Origin: Clostridiales bacterium
GTDB lineage: Bacteria > Bacillota > Clostridia > Peptostreptococcales > Anaerovoracaceae
NCBI GenBank assembly: GCA_009778415.1
Contig: WRJV01000339.1
Location: 1-24,659 of the forward strand
Length of the DNA: 24,659 bases
Direction of reading: 5' to 3'
The notes under the pieces: generated by a model
What the model was told of the DNA's origin: nothing
Seen by the model: the letters and a program-made list of their open reading frames with translations, nothing else
The model's database searches: none
Part shown: positions 15,448 to 24,064 of the stretch, one piece after another
Layout: each line of letters opens with the position of its first letter
Position numbering within the stretch: position 1 is the first letter of the stretch
Made by a program: the position numbers and the translations under genes

Positions 15448-18400
15448 ATGAAAAAAATAAAGACATTAAAAAGGGTACTGTCAGTTACAGTTGCTTTGGC
15501 GCTGTTGTTTGCGTTCCCGGCGGGGCTAACCGCTGCAGCCGGCGACCAAGCAGGTTTCACGGCGGCGAGCGAGTTCGCCGGCATTGTGGGAAACAGCACC
15601 GGCGATTTCGGGATAGGCATCAAGATGGTGCAGGTGACGGCGAGCGGGAATGTCCAATCGGTGTACAGGGACGCGGAAAACTACGACGTGAGCTCAAACA
15701 CGGTCTACAAAGGGGACCACGCGACGCTTGCGGTCAACGGCGAAGACCCGGCTTTGTACTACACGACGGCCCGCAGCGCCTCAATGACCGACCCGAGGGT
15801 ATTCACAGTAGAGCTGAGCCTACCGCAAGGCAGCTACACAGGGCTTGGTACAGGTGAAAGCGAATTCGATGTGTCAAAAGTCAGCTGGATCTACGCGGAC
15901 AGGCCGCTGTCCGGCGGAGGGGCAAACGCTTGGAGCCAAATCAGCAGAGTGGGAAGCCCGGTTGCCGTAATTGACGGAGAAAACATCGTCGTAACACAAA
16001 ACATCCAGTTCAGCGCATTTGTAAGCGCAAGCAATTCTACCGGCGACAACATACCCTACACGCCGTACTACCCAATGTCGAGCCCAGGGGCGAGCAACCT
16101 GGCGCTGATGGGCGACTGGGATTTGAAAGCCTACTATGGCGGCGGCGCAACCGCAGTGGGCTCAAAGATGATCAGGCTGTGCATGAACGACTCCTTTGTC
16201 AAGTACCAGGAGTTGGACGCTTTCGCCAAGGATTACATAGCCACATACGGTTTGGAAGGCGGGACCTACGGCACAAAGGGCAGGTTTTTGAAGATGGAAT
16301 CCTTCGGCAAGACCTTTGAAGGCCTTGACATGTGGGCGGCGGTAATATCGGATTCCAAAGAGTCCATCGACAGCTACCTAAACGTGACGAAGCCGATGAT
16401 GAACGAAGACCCGGCGGCGCTGCTCAAAGAGATACCGGCGGGAGGGCACAAGGGAGTGCTGTTCTTCAACCAGATACACGGCGGCGAAGTGGCCGGCCCG
16501 GCCATCTGCAACACGATTTTCAACCGGCTGCTCAACGAGGACACTGTAAGGTTCACAAAGAGGGAGATGGAGGTGCAGACCGAGCGCATCCTCACCACGT
16601 CGCAGACCAGCACAAGCACCGGCGGCACCAGGGCCTTGCCGGGCTCAGGCTTTACGGACCTCACCCTAAACGTCAACGATTTTCTGGACAGGTACATAGT
16701 CATACTGACGTTTTCAAGCAATCCGGAGGGGTACTCCAAATCAAACAGGACCAACCACTACGCCTTTGACATGAACCGCGACGCCGCCTACATGACGCAG
16801 GCGGAAACCCGAGCCGTCGCAAAGGCGTTTGCCAAGTGGGATCCGATATACATGGTCGAGTTCCACGGCTACTACGCCAACTACATCATCGACGGCACCA
16901 CGCCGCCCTACGAGCCGAACCTAGAGGTGGACCTGATAGAGGAATACATGGGCGGCCTGTGCGACTCCATAGGGCTGTCCATCATCGGCAACTCACCGCA
17001 CAAACGGTACATTCACCCGTCCCGGGACGTAGTGTTCGGCTGGGACAACGGCTCCACCATATACACACCCTCCATGTCGATGCTTTTCGGCTCGCTTGGC
17101 TCGACTATTGAGTTCCCCAACGCCACGCAGGATTCGGTGGATGCCGGGGTGCAGGGCATGTTCGGCCTTTTCAAGTTCTGCCTGCAGGAATGGCAAGGGC
17201 TTCTCAGAAACAAGGTTGAGTTCAAACGGCGAGGCGTAGAAAACGAGGACAGGAAGGACTTGGTGGATCCGCTGCTCGTCAACGTCCATCCGCAGATTGA
17301 AGCAGTCCGTAGCGAGTTGAGGTTCACTTTTGCGGAGCAGTTCCAAGTGGGCCGCCCAAGGCAGCTGGACTCTGGCGGCAATGAACTGAATTTCTTCCCG
17401 GAATACTACCTGCTTCCGGTAGACAAGGAGCACCAATCCAACATACCCGCTGTGATTGAGACGTTGAGTTGGCTTGAAGAATGCGGCGGCGTAAAACTGG
17501 AAAGGACGACGAAGGTGGTCACCTACGACGGAGTGGTCTACCCGGCGGGCACATATGTCATCAACATGCATCAAGCCGCCAGAAGCTTTGCGAATACACA
17601 CCTTTACCCTGGCTACGACGCCTCGATATACCCGGATCTTTACTCGTGCTGCGTGGTCTCGTATCCGGAAATGAGAGGCTTCGAATGCGCCTCAGTGCAT
17701 GAAAAAGGCTTTTTGGAAGGCAAGACCGTAGCAGTGACAACGCCTGAAAGGCCAGACACCTCCATAAAGGGGGACGGCGAATACGTCGTGTTCAAAAACA
17801 ACAACCACGACGCGACGAGGCTTGTCAACAGGCTGCTGGCAGACGGCAAGGACGTGTACATGATAGACGGCTACGTCCCGGGGGCAAAGCTCGGCGACTT
17901 TATTGCAAGGCGAGCCGACGTGGCAGAAGGGATACTCCCGCGCGAAAACATCGTTCTCGGCATGCTGGCCCTGTACGTTGAAGGCTTCGACGCCGGCAGC
18001 ACCGTGCCTGCAAACGCGAAAAAACTCATTAAGCCAAAAGTCGGCATTTTTGGGAACGGCTACAACGAGAACATCCAGTACGGGCTTGACCTGCTCGAAT
18101 TCGACGACGTAGCCGGGATGACAGCAGCTTCGCCAAGGACCGACGCAACAGTGTTCCTGTCCTACTACGGCAGCGCGTCCGGAAACATGGCGACTGCAAT
18201 AAACAACGGGATGCCGTACATCCACTGCGGGCCGATTGCTGCGATGAACACGATACTCGGAAACAACGCGATAACCTCCCAGCGCCTCTCCGGCGGCGAG
18301 GACGGCGGCGAAGCGCTCCTCAAGGGCTCGTATTCCGGATCCAGCCTGCTGACTTCAAACTTTGAAAACGTCAAATCGGTTTATACAGAATACGGCCTGT

Positions 18401-19638
18401 TCATGACCGGCCTCCCCAGCTATATGAAGCCGCTGGCAGTGGCAAGCACAGGTGACGACTTCTTCATCGCGGGGCACTGGTACTCAACCAGCGCAACGAC
18501 GGCGGCAAGCAGGCTGAAAGGTTCCTGTCTGGTGGCTTCAGGCATAGTCAACAAAGGCAATGTAGACGTTCCTGTTACTTACCTTGCGGACTACGTCTAC
18601 GCAAAAGCCGGGCATCAGATAGCGTTCAGGATAGTTTCAAACGCAATATTTGCCAATTCGGCAGGCATTATGGACCTGCCCAGGCCGACAGTGACGCATA
18701 CTGAGGCGAAGAGGGCAGACGGCCAGCTTGATGTTGAGCTGAACTACCAAGCGGAAGACACAGCAGCGACAACCAAATCTGTCACAGTCAAAAAATACAA
18801 GATTACCGGCAGCGATTACGAGCCGGCTTATGACGGCACGGCAGACTGGACCGATTATGCCGGGGCCTTTGCGGTTAATGGAGAGACCACGCTACCGAAC
18901 TACGTACACTGGTATGTGGAAAACTCGGCTGACGTGAGCAACCAAGGGTTCTTCAAACTTCAGCAGGAAGAAGTCAAGTATGTAGGGGCAACCCTCAGCG
19001 TGGACGCCGAGAGCGACATCGACAAAGACGTAGAATACACGTTGTCCATCTGCAAGGCCGAAAACCTGCTGTCAGTGGAACTGGAATTCGAGGTAGACGG
19101 GAACATGCTGGCCGGAAAAGGCGTAGAAGCGCTTGCTGGGTTTGAGTCTGTGGACGGCATAGCTTGGAGCTACGCGGGCGACGGCGTTTGGAAAGGCACG
19201 GTCACCCTCGGATACCCGTCCGGCGGCTCTACCGGCTTCACCAGTGAAGAGCCTGTGGACATAGCAAAATTCATATTCGCTCCAAGGGCAGCAGGAGACG
19301 TGGCCATGAAACTGACAGGCTTCAGAGCTGTAGTGCTTGATGACGAGTACACCGCCTACGTCGAATCTGTAATCATAGCGGGGGAGGCAGTGACCAACGT
19401 CGACCAGCGCGTCTTCTCTAAGTACGACCTCAACAGGGACAACAAAGTCGACGCCCTTGACCTGGGCATCATGCTGCTGTACTGCGGTTTCAACACACAG
19501 TCCGCTGGCTGGAGCACTTTGGTGAAAGTCAACGACTCTAAGGGCAAAGGCGTCACCGCTAGCATGTGCGACGTAAACAGCGACGGCATCATCGACATGC
19601 TCGACCTGCTTGACCTGTTCATCCACTACACAAAATAG
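15448..19638 (+). CDS. Secreted M14-like zinc carboxypeptidase with cohesin-like and dockerin-like C-terminal modules
   Basis: This 1396-residue exported protein has a signal peptide (MKKIKTLKRVLSV..., cleavage near residue 31). An N-terminal region (about 35-280) precedes an M14 catalytic domain (about 285-590). Zinc ligands are H344 and E347 in QIHGGEVAGP and H473 in VEFHGYY; DMNRD at 441-445 gives the substrate-binding Asn-Arg; E555 in STIEFPN fits the catalytic Glu. A long middle region (about 600-1170) has no family I recognise. A cohesin-like beta domain (about 1177-1315) follows, and then two calcium-binding dockerin-like repeats: DLNRDNKVDALDL (1327-1339) and DVNSDGIIDMLDL (1375-1387). 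It probably trims peptides or modified carboxy-terminal residues outside the cell, attached to a partner by its dockerin. The gene is a single unit between two terminators. Confidence 0.87.
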   Translation: MKKIKTLKRVLSVTVALALLFAFPAGLTAAAGDQAGFTAASEFAGIVGNSTGDFGIGIKMVQVTASGNVQSVYRDAENYDVSSNTVYKGDHATLAVNGEDPALYYTTARSASMTDPRVFTVELSLPQGSYTGLGTGESEFDVSKVSWIYADRPLSGGGANAWSQISRVGSPVAVIDGENIVVTQNIQFSAFVSASNSTGDNIPYTPYYPMSSPGASNLALMGDWDLKAYYGGGATAVGSKMIRLCMNDSFVKYQELDAFAKDYIATYGLEGGTYGTKGRFLKMESFGKTFEGLDMWAAVISDSKESIDSYLNVTKPMMNEDPAALLKEIPAGGHKGVLFFNQIHGGEVAGPAICNTIFNRLLNEDTVRFTKREMEVQTERILTTSQTSTSTGGTRALPGSGFTDLTLNVNDFLDRYIVILTFSSNPEGYSKSNRTNHYAFDMNRDAAYMTQAETRAVAKAFAKWDPIYMVEFHGYYANYIIDGTTPPYEPNLEVDLIEEYMGGLCDSIGLSIIGNSPHKRYIHPSRDVVFGWDNGSTIYTPSMSMLFGSLGSTIEFPNATQDSVDAGVQGMFGLFKFCLQEWQGLLRNKVEFKRRGVENEDRKDLVDPLLVNVHPQIEAVRSELRFTFAEQFQVGRPRQLDSGGNELNFFPEYYLLPVDKEHQSNIPAVIETLSWLEECGGVKLERTTKVVTYDGVVYPAGTYVINMHQAARSFANTHLYPGYDASIYPDLYSCCVVSYPEMRGFECASVHEKGFLEGKTVAVTTPERPDTSIKGDGEYVVFKNNNHDATRLVNRLLADGKDVYMIDGYVPGAKLGDFIARRADVAEGILPRENIVLGMLALYVEGFDAGSTVPANAKKLIKPKVGIFGNGYNENIQYGLDLLEFDDVAGMTAASPRTDATVFLSYYGSASGNMATAINNGMPYIHCGPIAAMNTILGNNAITSQRLSGGEDGGEALLKGSYSGSSLLTSNFENVKSVYTEYGLFMTGLPSYMKPLAVASTGDDFFIAGHWYSTSATTAASRLKGSCLVASGIVNKGNVDVPVTYLADYVYAKAGHQIAFRIVSNAIFANSAGIMDLPRPTVTHTEAKRADGQLDVELNYQAEDTAATTKSVTVKKYKITGSDYEPAYDGTADWTDYAGAFAVNGETTLPNYVHWYVENSADVSNQGFFKLQQEEVKYVGATLSVDAESDIDKDVEYTLSICKAENLLSVELEFEVDGNMLAGKGVEALAGFESVDGIAWSYAGDGVWKGTVTLGYPSGGSTGFTSEEPVDIAKFIFAPRAAGDVAMKLTGFRAVVLDDEYTAYVESVIIAGEAVTNVDQRVFSKYDLNRDNKVDALDLGIMLLYCGFNTQSAGWSTLVKVNDSKGKGVTASMCDVNSDGIIDMLDLLDLFIHYTK

Positions 19639-19658
19639 CGTTATTTGTGCTCGTTATA

Positions 19659-19710
19659 GCCCGCTTTAGGAATAGCCGCCGCTTAGACACGGCGGCTATT
19701 CCATTCGGGC
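19659..19710. terminator. Hairpin between convergent genes, possible bidirectional terminator
   Basis: GGAATAGCCGCCG (19669-19681) pairs perfectly with CGGCGGCTATTCC (19690-19702) across an 8-base loop. An outer GCCCG/CGGGC pair (19659-19663 with 19706-19710) extends it. No T-run follows on either strand. The right arm encodes the last residues of the minus-strand gene, whose stop lies in the loop. Confidence 0.6.
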
Positions 19711-20447
19711 TTCACGTCAAAGTAAGAAAACCCTGTCATTTCTTCAAATCCGCTTAAAAACATTGCTTCGTTTATTCTTTCCGCAACCATGTCCCCGTTT
19801 TGCTTGGTGTATTTTGTGTAATACATCCCTGTTTCCGTCATATCGGGGTGATCTTCACTCCAACCGTCACCTAATTCTGCAGTGTCATTGATGTTGAATA
19901 TCTCTAGCGCGTAAGCAAGGGTTATGTTCATATCATTGTCAAATGTATAGTATGAATAGCAATCTTCATTAATTACGCCATACAAATAATAGTGATATAC
20001 TATGTTCCCATTCTTGCACAAGAAATAAAATCTCCCCGTTTCAACGTTGTCATGAATAACAAGTTTTGTTTTTTGACCTTGAAAGGCAAATATGGCCTTT
20101 ATGCATTTCATTTCCTCATTGTACCAGTGCTTCTCCTGCACGATCAATTCGTTTTTCCCGTCACCATTCAAGTCGCATTCAACCCATTCCAGTTCATTTA
20201 GCTGGGCTGTTATCTCAAAATTCAACTGTTTCAAGGATGCTTCATCTTCATCTGTCATGCTGGAAAGGTCGCCGTTTTTTATCTGGCTAATTAAGTCTTC
20301 AACGCCGTAAATTTCTGGCGCCCTGCCTTCCGCTATTCCCGTTGCTGCGAGCTCCCCATTGCTGGTTATGTCGTCTGCCGACAGCAGCAGTACGGCTAGA
20401 GCTGTGGCTCCTACAATGCACCCAAGTATTATATAGTTTCTTTTCAT
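19683..20447 (-). CDS. Exported protein of unknown function
   Basis: The product has 254 residues with an N-terminal signal anchor (MKRNYIILGCIVGATALAVLLL) and an extracytoplasmic remainder. The segment ECDLNGDGKNELIVQE (about residues 93-108) resembles the D-x-N-x-D-G calcium loop found in FG-GAP/VCBS-like and EF-hand-like repeats, here present once. The rest is rich in Tyr, Asn and acidic residues. The start has GAGG about 11 bases upstream. It is last in a minus-strand series running from the Rhs fragment through the ankyrin gene. Function is unknown; a membrane-anchored immunity or accessory protein of the Rhs locus is possible. Confidence 0.75.
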   Translation of the reverse strand: MKRNYIILGCIVGATALAVLLLSADDITSNGELAATGIAEGRAPEIYGVEDLISQIKNGDLSSMTDEDEASLKQLNFEITAQLNELEWVECDLNGDGKNELIVQEKHWYNEEMKCIKAIFAFQGQKTKLVIHDNVETGRFYFLCKNGNIVYHYYLYGVINEDCYSYYTFDNDMNITLAYALEIFNINDTAELGDGWSEDHPDMTETGMYYTKYTKQNGDMVAERINEAMFLSGFEEMTGFSYFDVKPEWNSRRV

Positions 20448-20492
20448 TACCGAAGAACCTCGTTTCTATAAATAGCGATGGAACCAGTTGAA

Positions 20493-20645
20493 CTAAACTG
20501 ATTCAAGCCTGATGATTTGTTGTTGCCATTTGAAGTTTGCATCGTATACCATTCCACAATATTTCCAGCTCTCTTTGCCCTGAGTCCGCTTCAATAAACT
20601 TGCCACCCTAACTCTATTCCACGTTGGAGTATGCTTTAAAAACAG
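20493..20645 (-). pseudogene. Short protein-like open frame, probable gene remnant
   Basis: In a different frame from the ankyrin gene, an open stretch of 50 codons runs from just after a stop at 20646-20648 to TAG at 20493-20495. Its translation is protein-like in composition, with KRTQGKESWKYCGMVYDANF followed by KWQQQIIRLESV. The first 11 codons overlap the ankyrin 3' end. A GTG at 20604-20606 could start a 37-residue peptide, but no good ribosome site precedes it. I read it as the C-terminal scrap of a lost gene; a short functional ORF cannot be excluded. It fills most of the gap between the ankyrin and the 254-residue protein genes. Confidence 0.35.
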
Positions 20646-22509
20646 TCATCTTCGCTTTGTTGGATCTTGCATAGTCGACAGCTTTCCTTCCTTCGCAGTC
20701 GACAATTGACACATCCACCCCCGCTTTCAGCAAGGCTTCTACAACGCCAGCACTAGTGCCAACCTCGGATGCATGAATCAACGCAGTCTTCCCGGCTCTG
20801 TCCTGTGCATTTGTTTCAACGCTGTGATTGATCAAGTAGTTAACAATGTTCCTGCTGCCGCCTCCTGGCAGGCTGGCTGCCCAAATCAAGGTCGTTTCAC
20901 CGGCATTGGTAGTTGAACGGATGTCTCCACCATATTCAACAAGGGTGTCTAGCGAGTACAAAGAAGCGTATTGGGCCGCTACATGCATCGGCGTGGCACC
21001 CAAAAAATCATTTTCCAGGTTTGGGTCGGCACCGTTCTCAAGAAGAAATCGGATAATATCGGAATGATTTTCACGTATTGCGGCTATCAACGGAGATCCG
21101 CTGGGGATGCACTTATTGACATCAGCACCCTGTTCGACTAGGTATTCGGAAATTCCCAAATCGCCTTTTTCACATGAGGCTACGAGCAACCCCCCTATGT
21201 CCAGTCTGGGGCAACAGCCAAGAATAAACGTTAGAGCCTCTTTTTGCCCTCCGTTGATTGCGGAAGGCGCTGCCTGTTCAAGGCATATTAAGGGGCACCC
21301 GTGCGAAATCAACGTCTTCATAACGTCGACAGCGCCATTCCACGCAGCGTTCCGCATCCAAGTTTCGCTGTATTCGGCCATTCGCCCCTGCACACCGCTT
21401 TCCAGAAGATACTCTGCTGCTCCTGCATGGTTGCCCTCAATCGCCTCTTCTAAAATGCCGAGTCCGTATTTTTCGACGACTACTGGTTGCTCGTCCAGGA
21501 CAAACCGCAATACTTCAAGGTTTCCGTATCGTGCCGCTGTTGCCGCCAGCTCGCTCAAAGTTCTTTCCGGCCAATCAGATATTTTGGGGGGATAGGCAAT
21601 TTGTACAAGTTCCACGTCGCCGAAAGCAGCAGCGGCGCCCCTGCCGTTGTTGGGAAAGCGCCACCCAGCTTCACGCAGTTCAGTGTCGTCGCCCTCGAAA
21701 GCGGCTATTATACACGGGTCAGGATGGAACCCGGCGTCCTGCGCCCTCAGAATTTTTACGATCTCTTTCGCGTAAAGGAACTTTTCGTTCTTCATGGCGG
21801 ACGCCAACGCGCTTTCGCTAACTGTCGCGCCGCGCTCAATGAAAAGCTTGAACATGCCTGAGTCAACCCTTTCAGGCCACCTTCTCAAAAAGAGGTAATC
21901 CATCGCTGTCAGGCCGTCCTCGTCTTTGGCGTTGACATCAGCTCCGTAATCCAGCAAAAGCTCTGCGCTTGCTGCACCGTTCCACAGCTCTGTGCAGTAC
22001 ATCAGGGGAGTCATTTTGTCAAATGCAGCAAGGTTTGGGTCGGCCCCTTTCTCAAGCAAGTATTTCAACGCTTCCAAATCGTAGCATGCCGCTGTCCGCA
22101 AAGGCACGAATTTTTGCTTCGGGCCAGGGTCTAAGGGTGCGCCGTCCTCAATTGCCTCTTTGACTTGTTCAATTGTGTGGTCACGGATCGCATGTTCAAA
22201 GTTTTTCGCTGAACTGTCCATGACTGTTTCGTCAAGGTCGGCATGCAACAGCATCGCCCGTAAAGAAAACGCTGGGGCAAGAGGCATGAGAAACGGCGCT
22301 AAAACCCACAAAACAGTTTCGTACAGCAATGCGACGAACAACAGTCCCGTCATAATCATTGCGGTTATTTTCAATGTTTTTTTCATCTCTTTATGTCTTG
22401 TCATGTTGCCATCCTGTATCATCGGCATTTTGTTTAGCTCTGCAACAAAATCTTTACGCATTTCTTTCATCAATTTCATCCATGTAACTATACGATTTTT
22501 GCCAACCAT
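20614..22509 (-). CDS. Membrane-anchored ankyrin-repeat protein
   Basis: This 631-residue protein has a basic N-terminus, a membrane helix (about residues 48-70) and a long ankyrin-repeat domain (about 95-625). Typical repeat cores are AACYDLEALKYLLEKGADPN, AELLLDYGADVNAKDEDGLT, ISEYLVEQGADVNK, IIRFLLENGADPN and GKTALIHASEVGTSAGVVEA. Repeats between about 220 and 440 are divergent. The likely topology puts the repeats outside the cytoplasm or, if inverted, inside; the sequence does not decide it. The start is uncertain: the longest form begins at 22509, while M36 (22404) has AGGATGG just upstream and would place the membrane helix nearer the N-terminus. Ankyrin proteins occur as immunity proteins in polymorphic-toxin loci, which fits an Rhs tip upstream on the same strand. 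Confidence 0.85.
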   Translation of the reverse strand: MVGKNRIVTWMKLMKEMRKDFVAELNKMPMIQDGNMTRHKEMKKTLKITAMIMTGLLFVALLYETVLWVLAPFLMPLAPAFSLRAMLLHADLDETVMDSSAKNFEHAIRDHTIEQVKEAIEDGAPLDPGPKQKFVPLRTAACYDLEALKYLLEKGADPNLAAFDKMTPLMYCTELWNGAASAELLLDYGADVNAKDEDGLTAMDYLFLRRWPERVDSGMFKLFIERGATVSESALASAMKNEKFLYAKEIVKILRAQDAGFHPDPCIIAAFEGDDTELREAGWRFPNNGRGAAAAFGDVELVQIAYPPKISDWPERTLSELAATAARYGNLEVLRFVLDEQPVVVEKYGLGILEEAIEGNHAGAAEYLLESGVQGRMAEYSETWMRNAAWNGAVDVMKTLISHGCPLICLEQAAPSAINGGQKEALTFILGCCPRLDIGGLLVASCEKGDLGISEYLVEQGADVNKCIPSGSPLIAAIRENHSDIIRFLLENGADPNLENDFLGATPMHVAAQYASLYSLDTLVEYGGDIRSTTNAGETTLIWAASLPGGGSRNIVNYLINHSVETNAQDRAGKTALIHASEVGTSAGVVEALLKAGVDVSIVDCEGRKAVDYARSNKAKMTVFKAYSNVE

Positions 22510-22642
22510 CTTCCAATGACTAGGCAGTCTGCACTGTCGTAGCCGAAGGCCGTTATATTATGGATTGGGTCTTCGAATTAATGAATGGGTGCTGCATATG
22601 CAAATTGTAGCCTGCACACTAAATGATTGACGTCATCATTGT

Positions 22643-23323
22643 TTATTCAGCGTTTCGGAACTCAATCAATAAATATTTAACTCCTTCCCCGTCTAGCACA
22701 ATTTGGGTGCTTTTCTCACCAAAATAGTAAAAATATGATTTGAAACCATTGTACAGCTTAATCTCGTCAGGTTCACCATACACCTCAACTAGATGCTGTT
22801 CGCTGTCCCCAGCTTTTATTCCACGAGGTGTTTCAAAATACAATTCTATAAACGATATAAAAGAATCGTCTCCAGAGACCTTTTTATGGTATACTACTCG
22901 CAATTCTGTGTTTTCGTAATTAGGGTAGCATAGGTTAAATACCTGCGTATCCCCAATAGTAGAAACATATCCGCTGTTGTTGTAATAATAATCCTCCTTG
23001 TCGCCATAGCCAAGGTTGTCAATTAGTTCGCCGACAGTTGTGTCCTCGTTGATAGTAAAGCCATTGTAATTTATTGTGAAATCCTCAATTGCCAATTTCG
23101 GTTTAGTTGGCCCTTGGCGTTTGAATGGTTCATTCTGTGCAATCGGCTTTGTGTCATCGGATTCATCAGCCAATAAAACTTCTGTGTTACTGGGTTCGCT
23201 GGACAACTCAGGTTTCACAACAATGTTTGCTCCTTCAGTGTGCGCAAATATAAAGGTTATCGTAAGCAAAACGGACAAACTGACAATTGTTATAGATATT
23301 TTAATTCGTTTACTGAGTTTCAT
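22643..23323 (-). CDS. Exported protein of unknown function
   Basis: I take the start at 23323 (226 residues) because AGGAGGG lies ten bases upstream; an in-frame ATG at 23392 is upstream of the ribosome site and overlaps the probable promoter. A signal peptide or anchor covers residues about 8-27 (ISITIVSLSVLLTITFIFAH). After a Ser/Pro/Glu-rich linker come two similar short units, TVGELIDNLGYGDKED and EQHLVEVYGEPDEIK, each followed by beta strands. This layout recalls the tandem small domains of SmpA/BLIP-like folds, but I cannot assign a family. It is AT-rich compared with the left of the window and is the first intact gene after the Rhs tip, so it is a candidate immunity or accessory gene. 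Confidence 0.72.
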   Translation of the reverse strand: MKLSKRIKISITIVSLSVLLTITFIFAHTEGANIVVKPELSSEPSNTEVLLADESDDTKPIAQNEPFKRQGPTKPKLAIEDFTINYNGFTINEDTTVGELIDNLGYGDKEDYYYNNSGYVSTIGDTQVFNLCYPNYENTELRVVYHKKVSGDDSFISFIELYFETPRGIKAGDSEQHLVEVYGEPDEIKLYNGFKSYFYYFGEKSTQIVLDGEGVKYLLIEFRNAE

Positions 23324-23382
23324 GGGTGCACACCCTCCTTTTTCTGAAAACGGTTTTTCTTCAGCTGAGGTGTGGCCTGAGC

Positions 23383-23391
23383 ATGATACCA
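23383..23391 (-). promoter_or_regulatory. Extended -10 promoter of the exported protein gene
   Basis: On the minus strand TGG-TATCAT reads as an extended -10 element (TGn plus TATAAT-like), 59 bases before the start at 23323. The -35 is weak. The gap 23324-23566 otherwise shows nothing recognisable on either strand. Confidence 0.4.
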
Positions 23392-23566
23392 TACTTTAGG
23401 GATGTTTTTATTTTGAATCATCAGAAAATACACGCAAACTATGATACTTGCTCGTCAAGATCACAAACAAATCCGCTAGCTTCACGTATTTTGATCCAGC
23501 TTCCCCCTGTTATCCTCAGCTAATCAACAGAATACCTTACTCGGATTTTCAGTCCATGTTCTTCTC

Positions 23567-24064
23567 TTATATCGTTTTCTGTGATAACTTCTCCGTCCCT
23601 CCATTTACACCTATTGCATCGTTTTCAAAGGGTATATAGGTGACTATTGTGTCAATTCCTTTGCCCGGTGAATATTTGTCACTATAAAAATCATGTACCA
23701 AATTAGCGTTGTTAGGGTGAACCGCATATGACACTGTACTAGCTGAACCAATTAAATCACTCCAACCATATGCTGCACAGATATAGTCACTTTCGATGAC
23801 TCTTTTCACTAATTTGTAGCTTTTTTCATATTTTTTCGGTAATACATTTATTTCTGTCAATACTAAATCATTTTTTAAGTCCAAGTATGCGAAACAACCA
23901 GTCAAGTAAATAAAATCCATAACAACTCTGTCTGCCTTGTTATGAACTCTTATAATGCGACCTGTTGGGTTAACGTACTTCAAAGGGTTGTCCAAGCAAT
24001 ACGTGTACTGCGCCATCGTCTGCGGGTCCGCGACCGTCCCTGCTTTCCGTTTCCATGATAACAT
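23567..24064 (-). pseudogene. Rhs C-terminal tip, detached from its core
   Basis: This open frame of 165 codons begins with about 30 codons of Rhs core end: GTVADPQTMAQYTYCLDNPL, then KYVNPTGR, the usual end of the Rhs core. It continues with about 130 residues of unique tip (for example RVVMDFIYLTGCFAYLDL and YICAAYGWSDLIGSASTVS). Tips after this motif are normally toxin or effector domains; I recognise no catalytic motif. I counted about 35% GC over 23581-23940 against about 57% in the neighbouring Rhs core. The frame is not continuous with the upstream Rhs repeats, and the first ATG (24064) has no ribosome site. The C-terminus may also be shifted: after the stop, another frame continues as ENDIREEHGLKIRVRYSVD. 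Confidence 0.7.

Noticed and set aside
22628..22635. TGACGTCA palindrome between two accessory genes
   Set aside because: An 8-bp palindrome in an AT-rich gap; it is not near a well-placed promoter and no second copy was noticed.
22510..22642. Short open frames joined to the ankyrin gene start
   Set aside because: An in-frame extension of about 15 codons exists upstream of 22509 but has no start codon or ribosome site.
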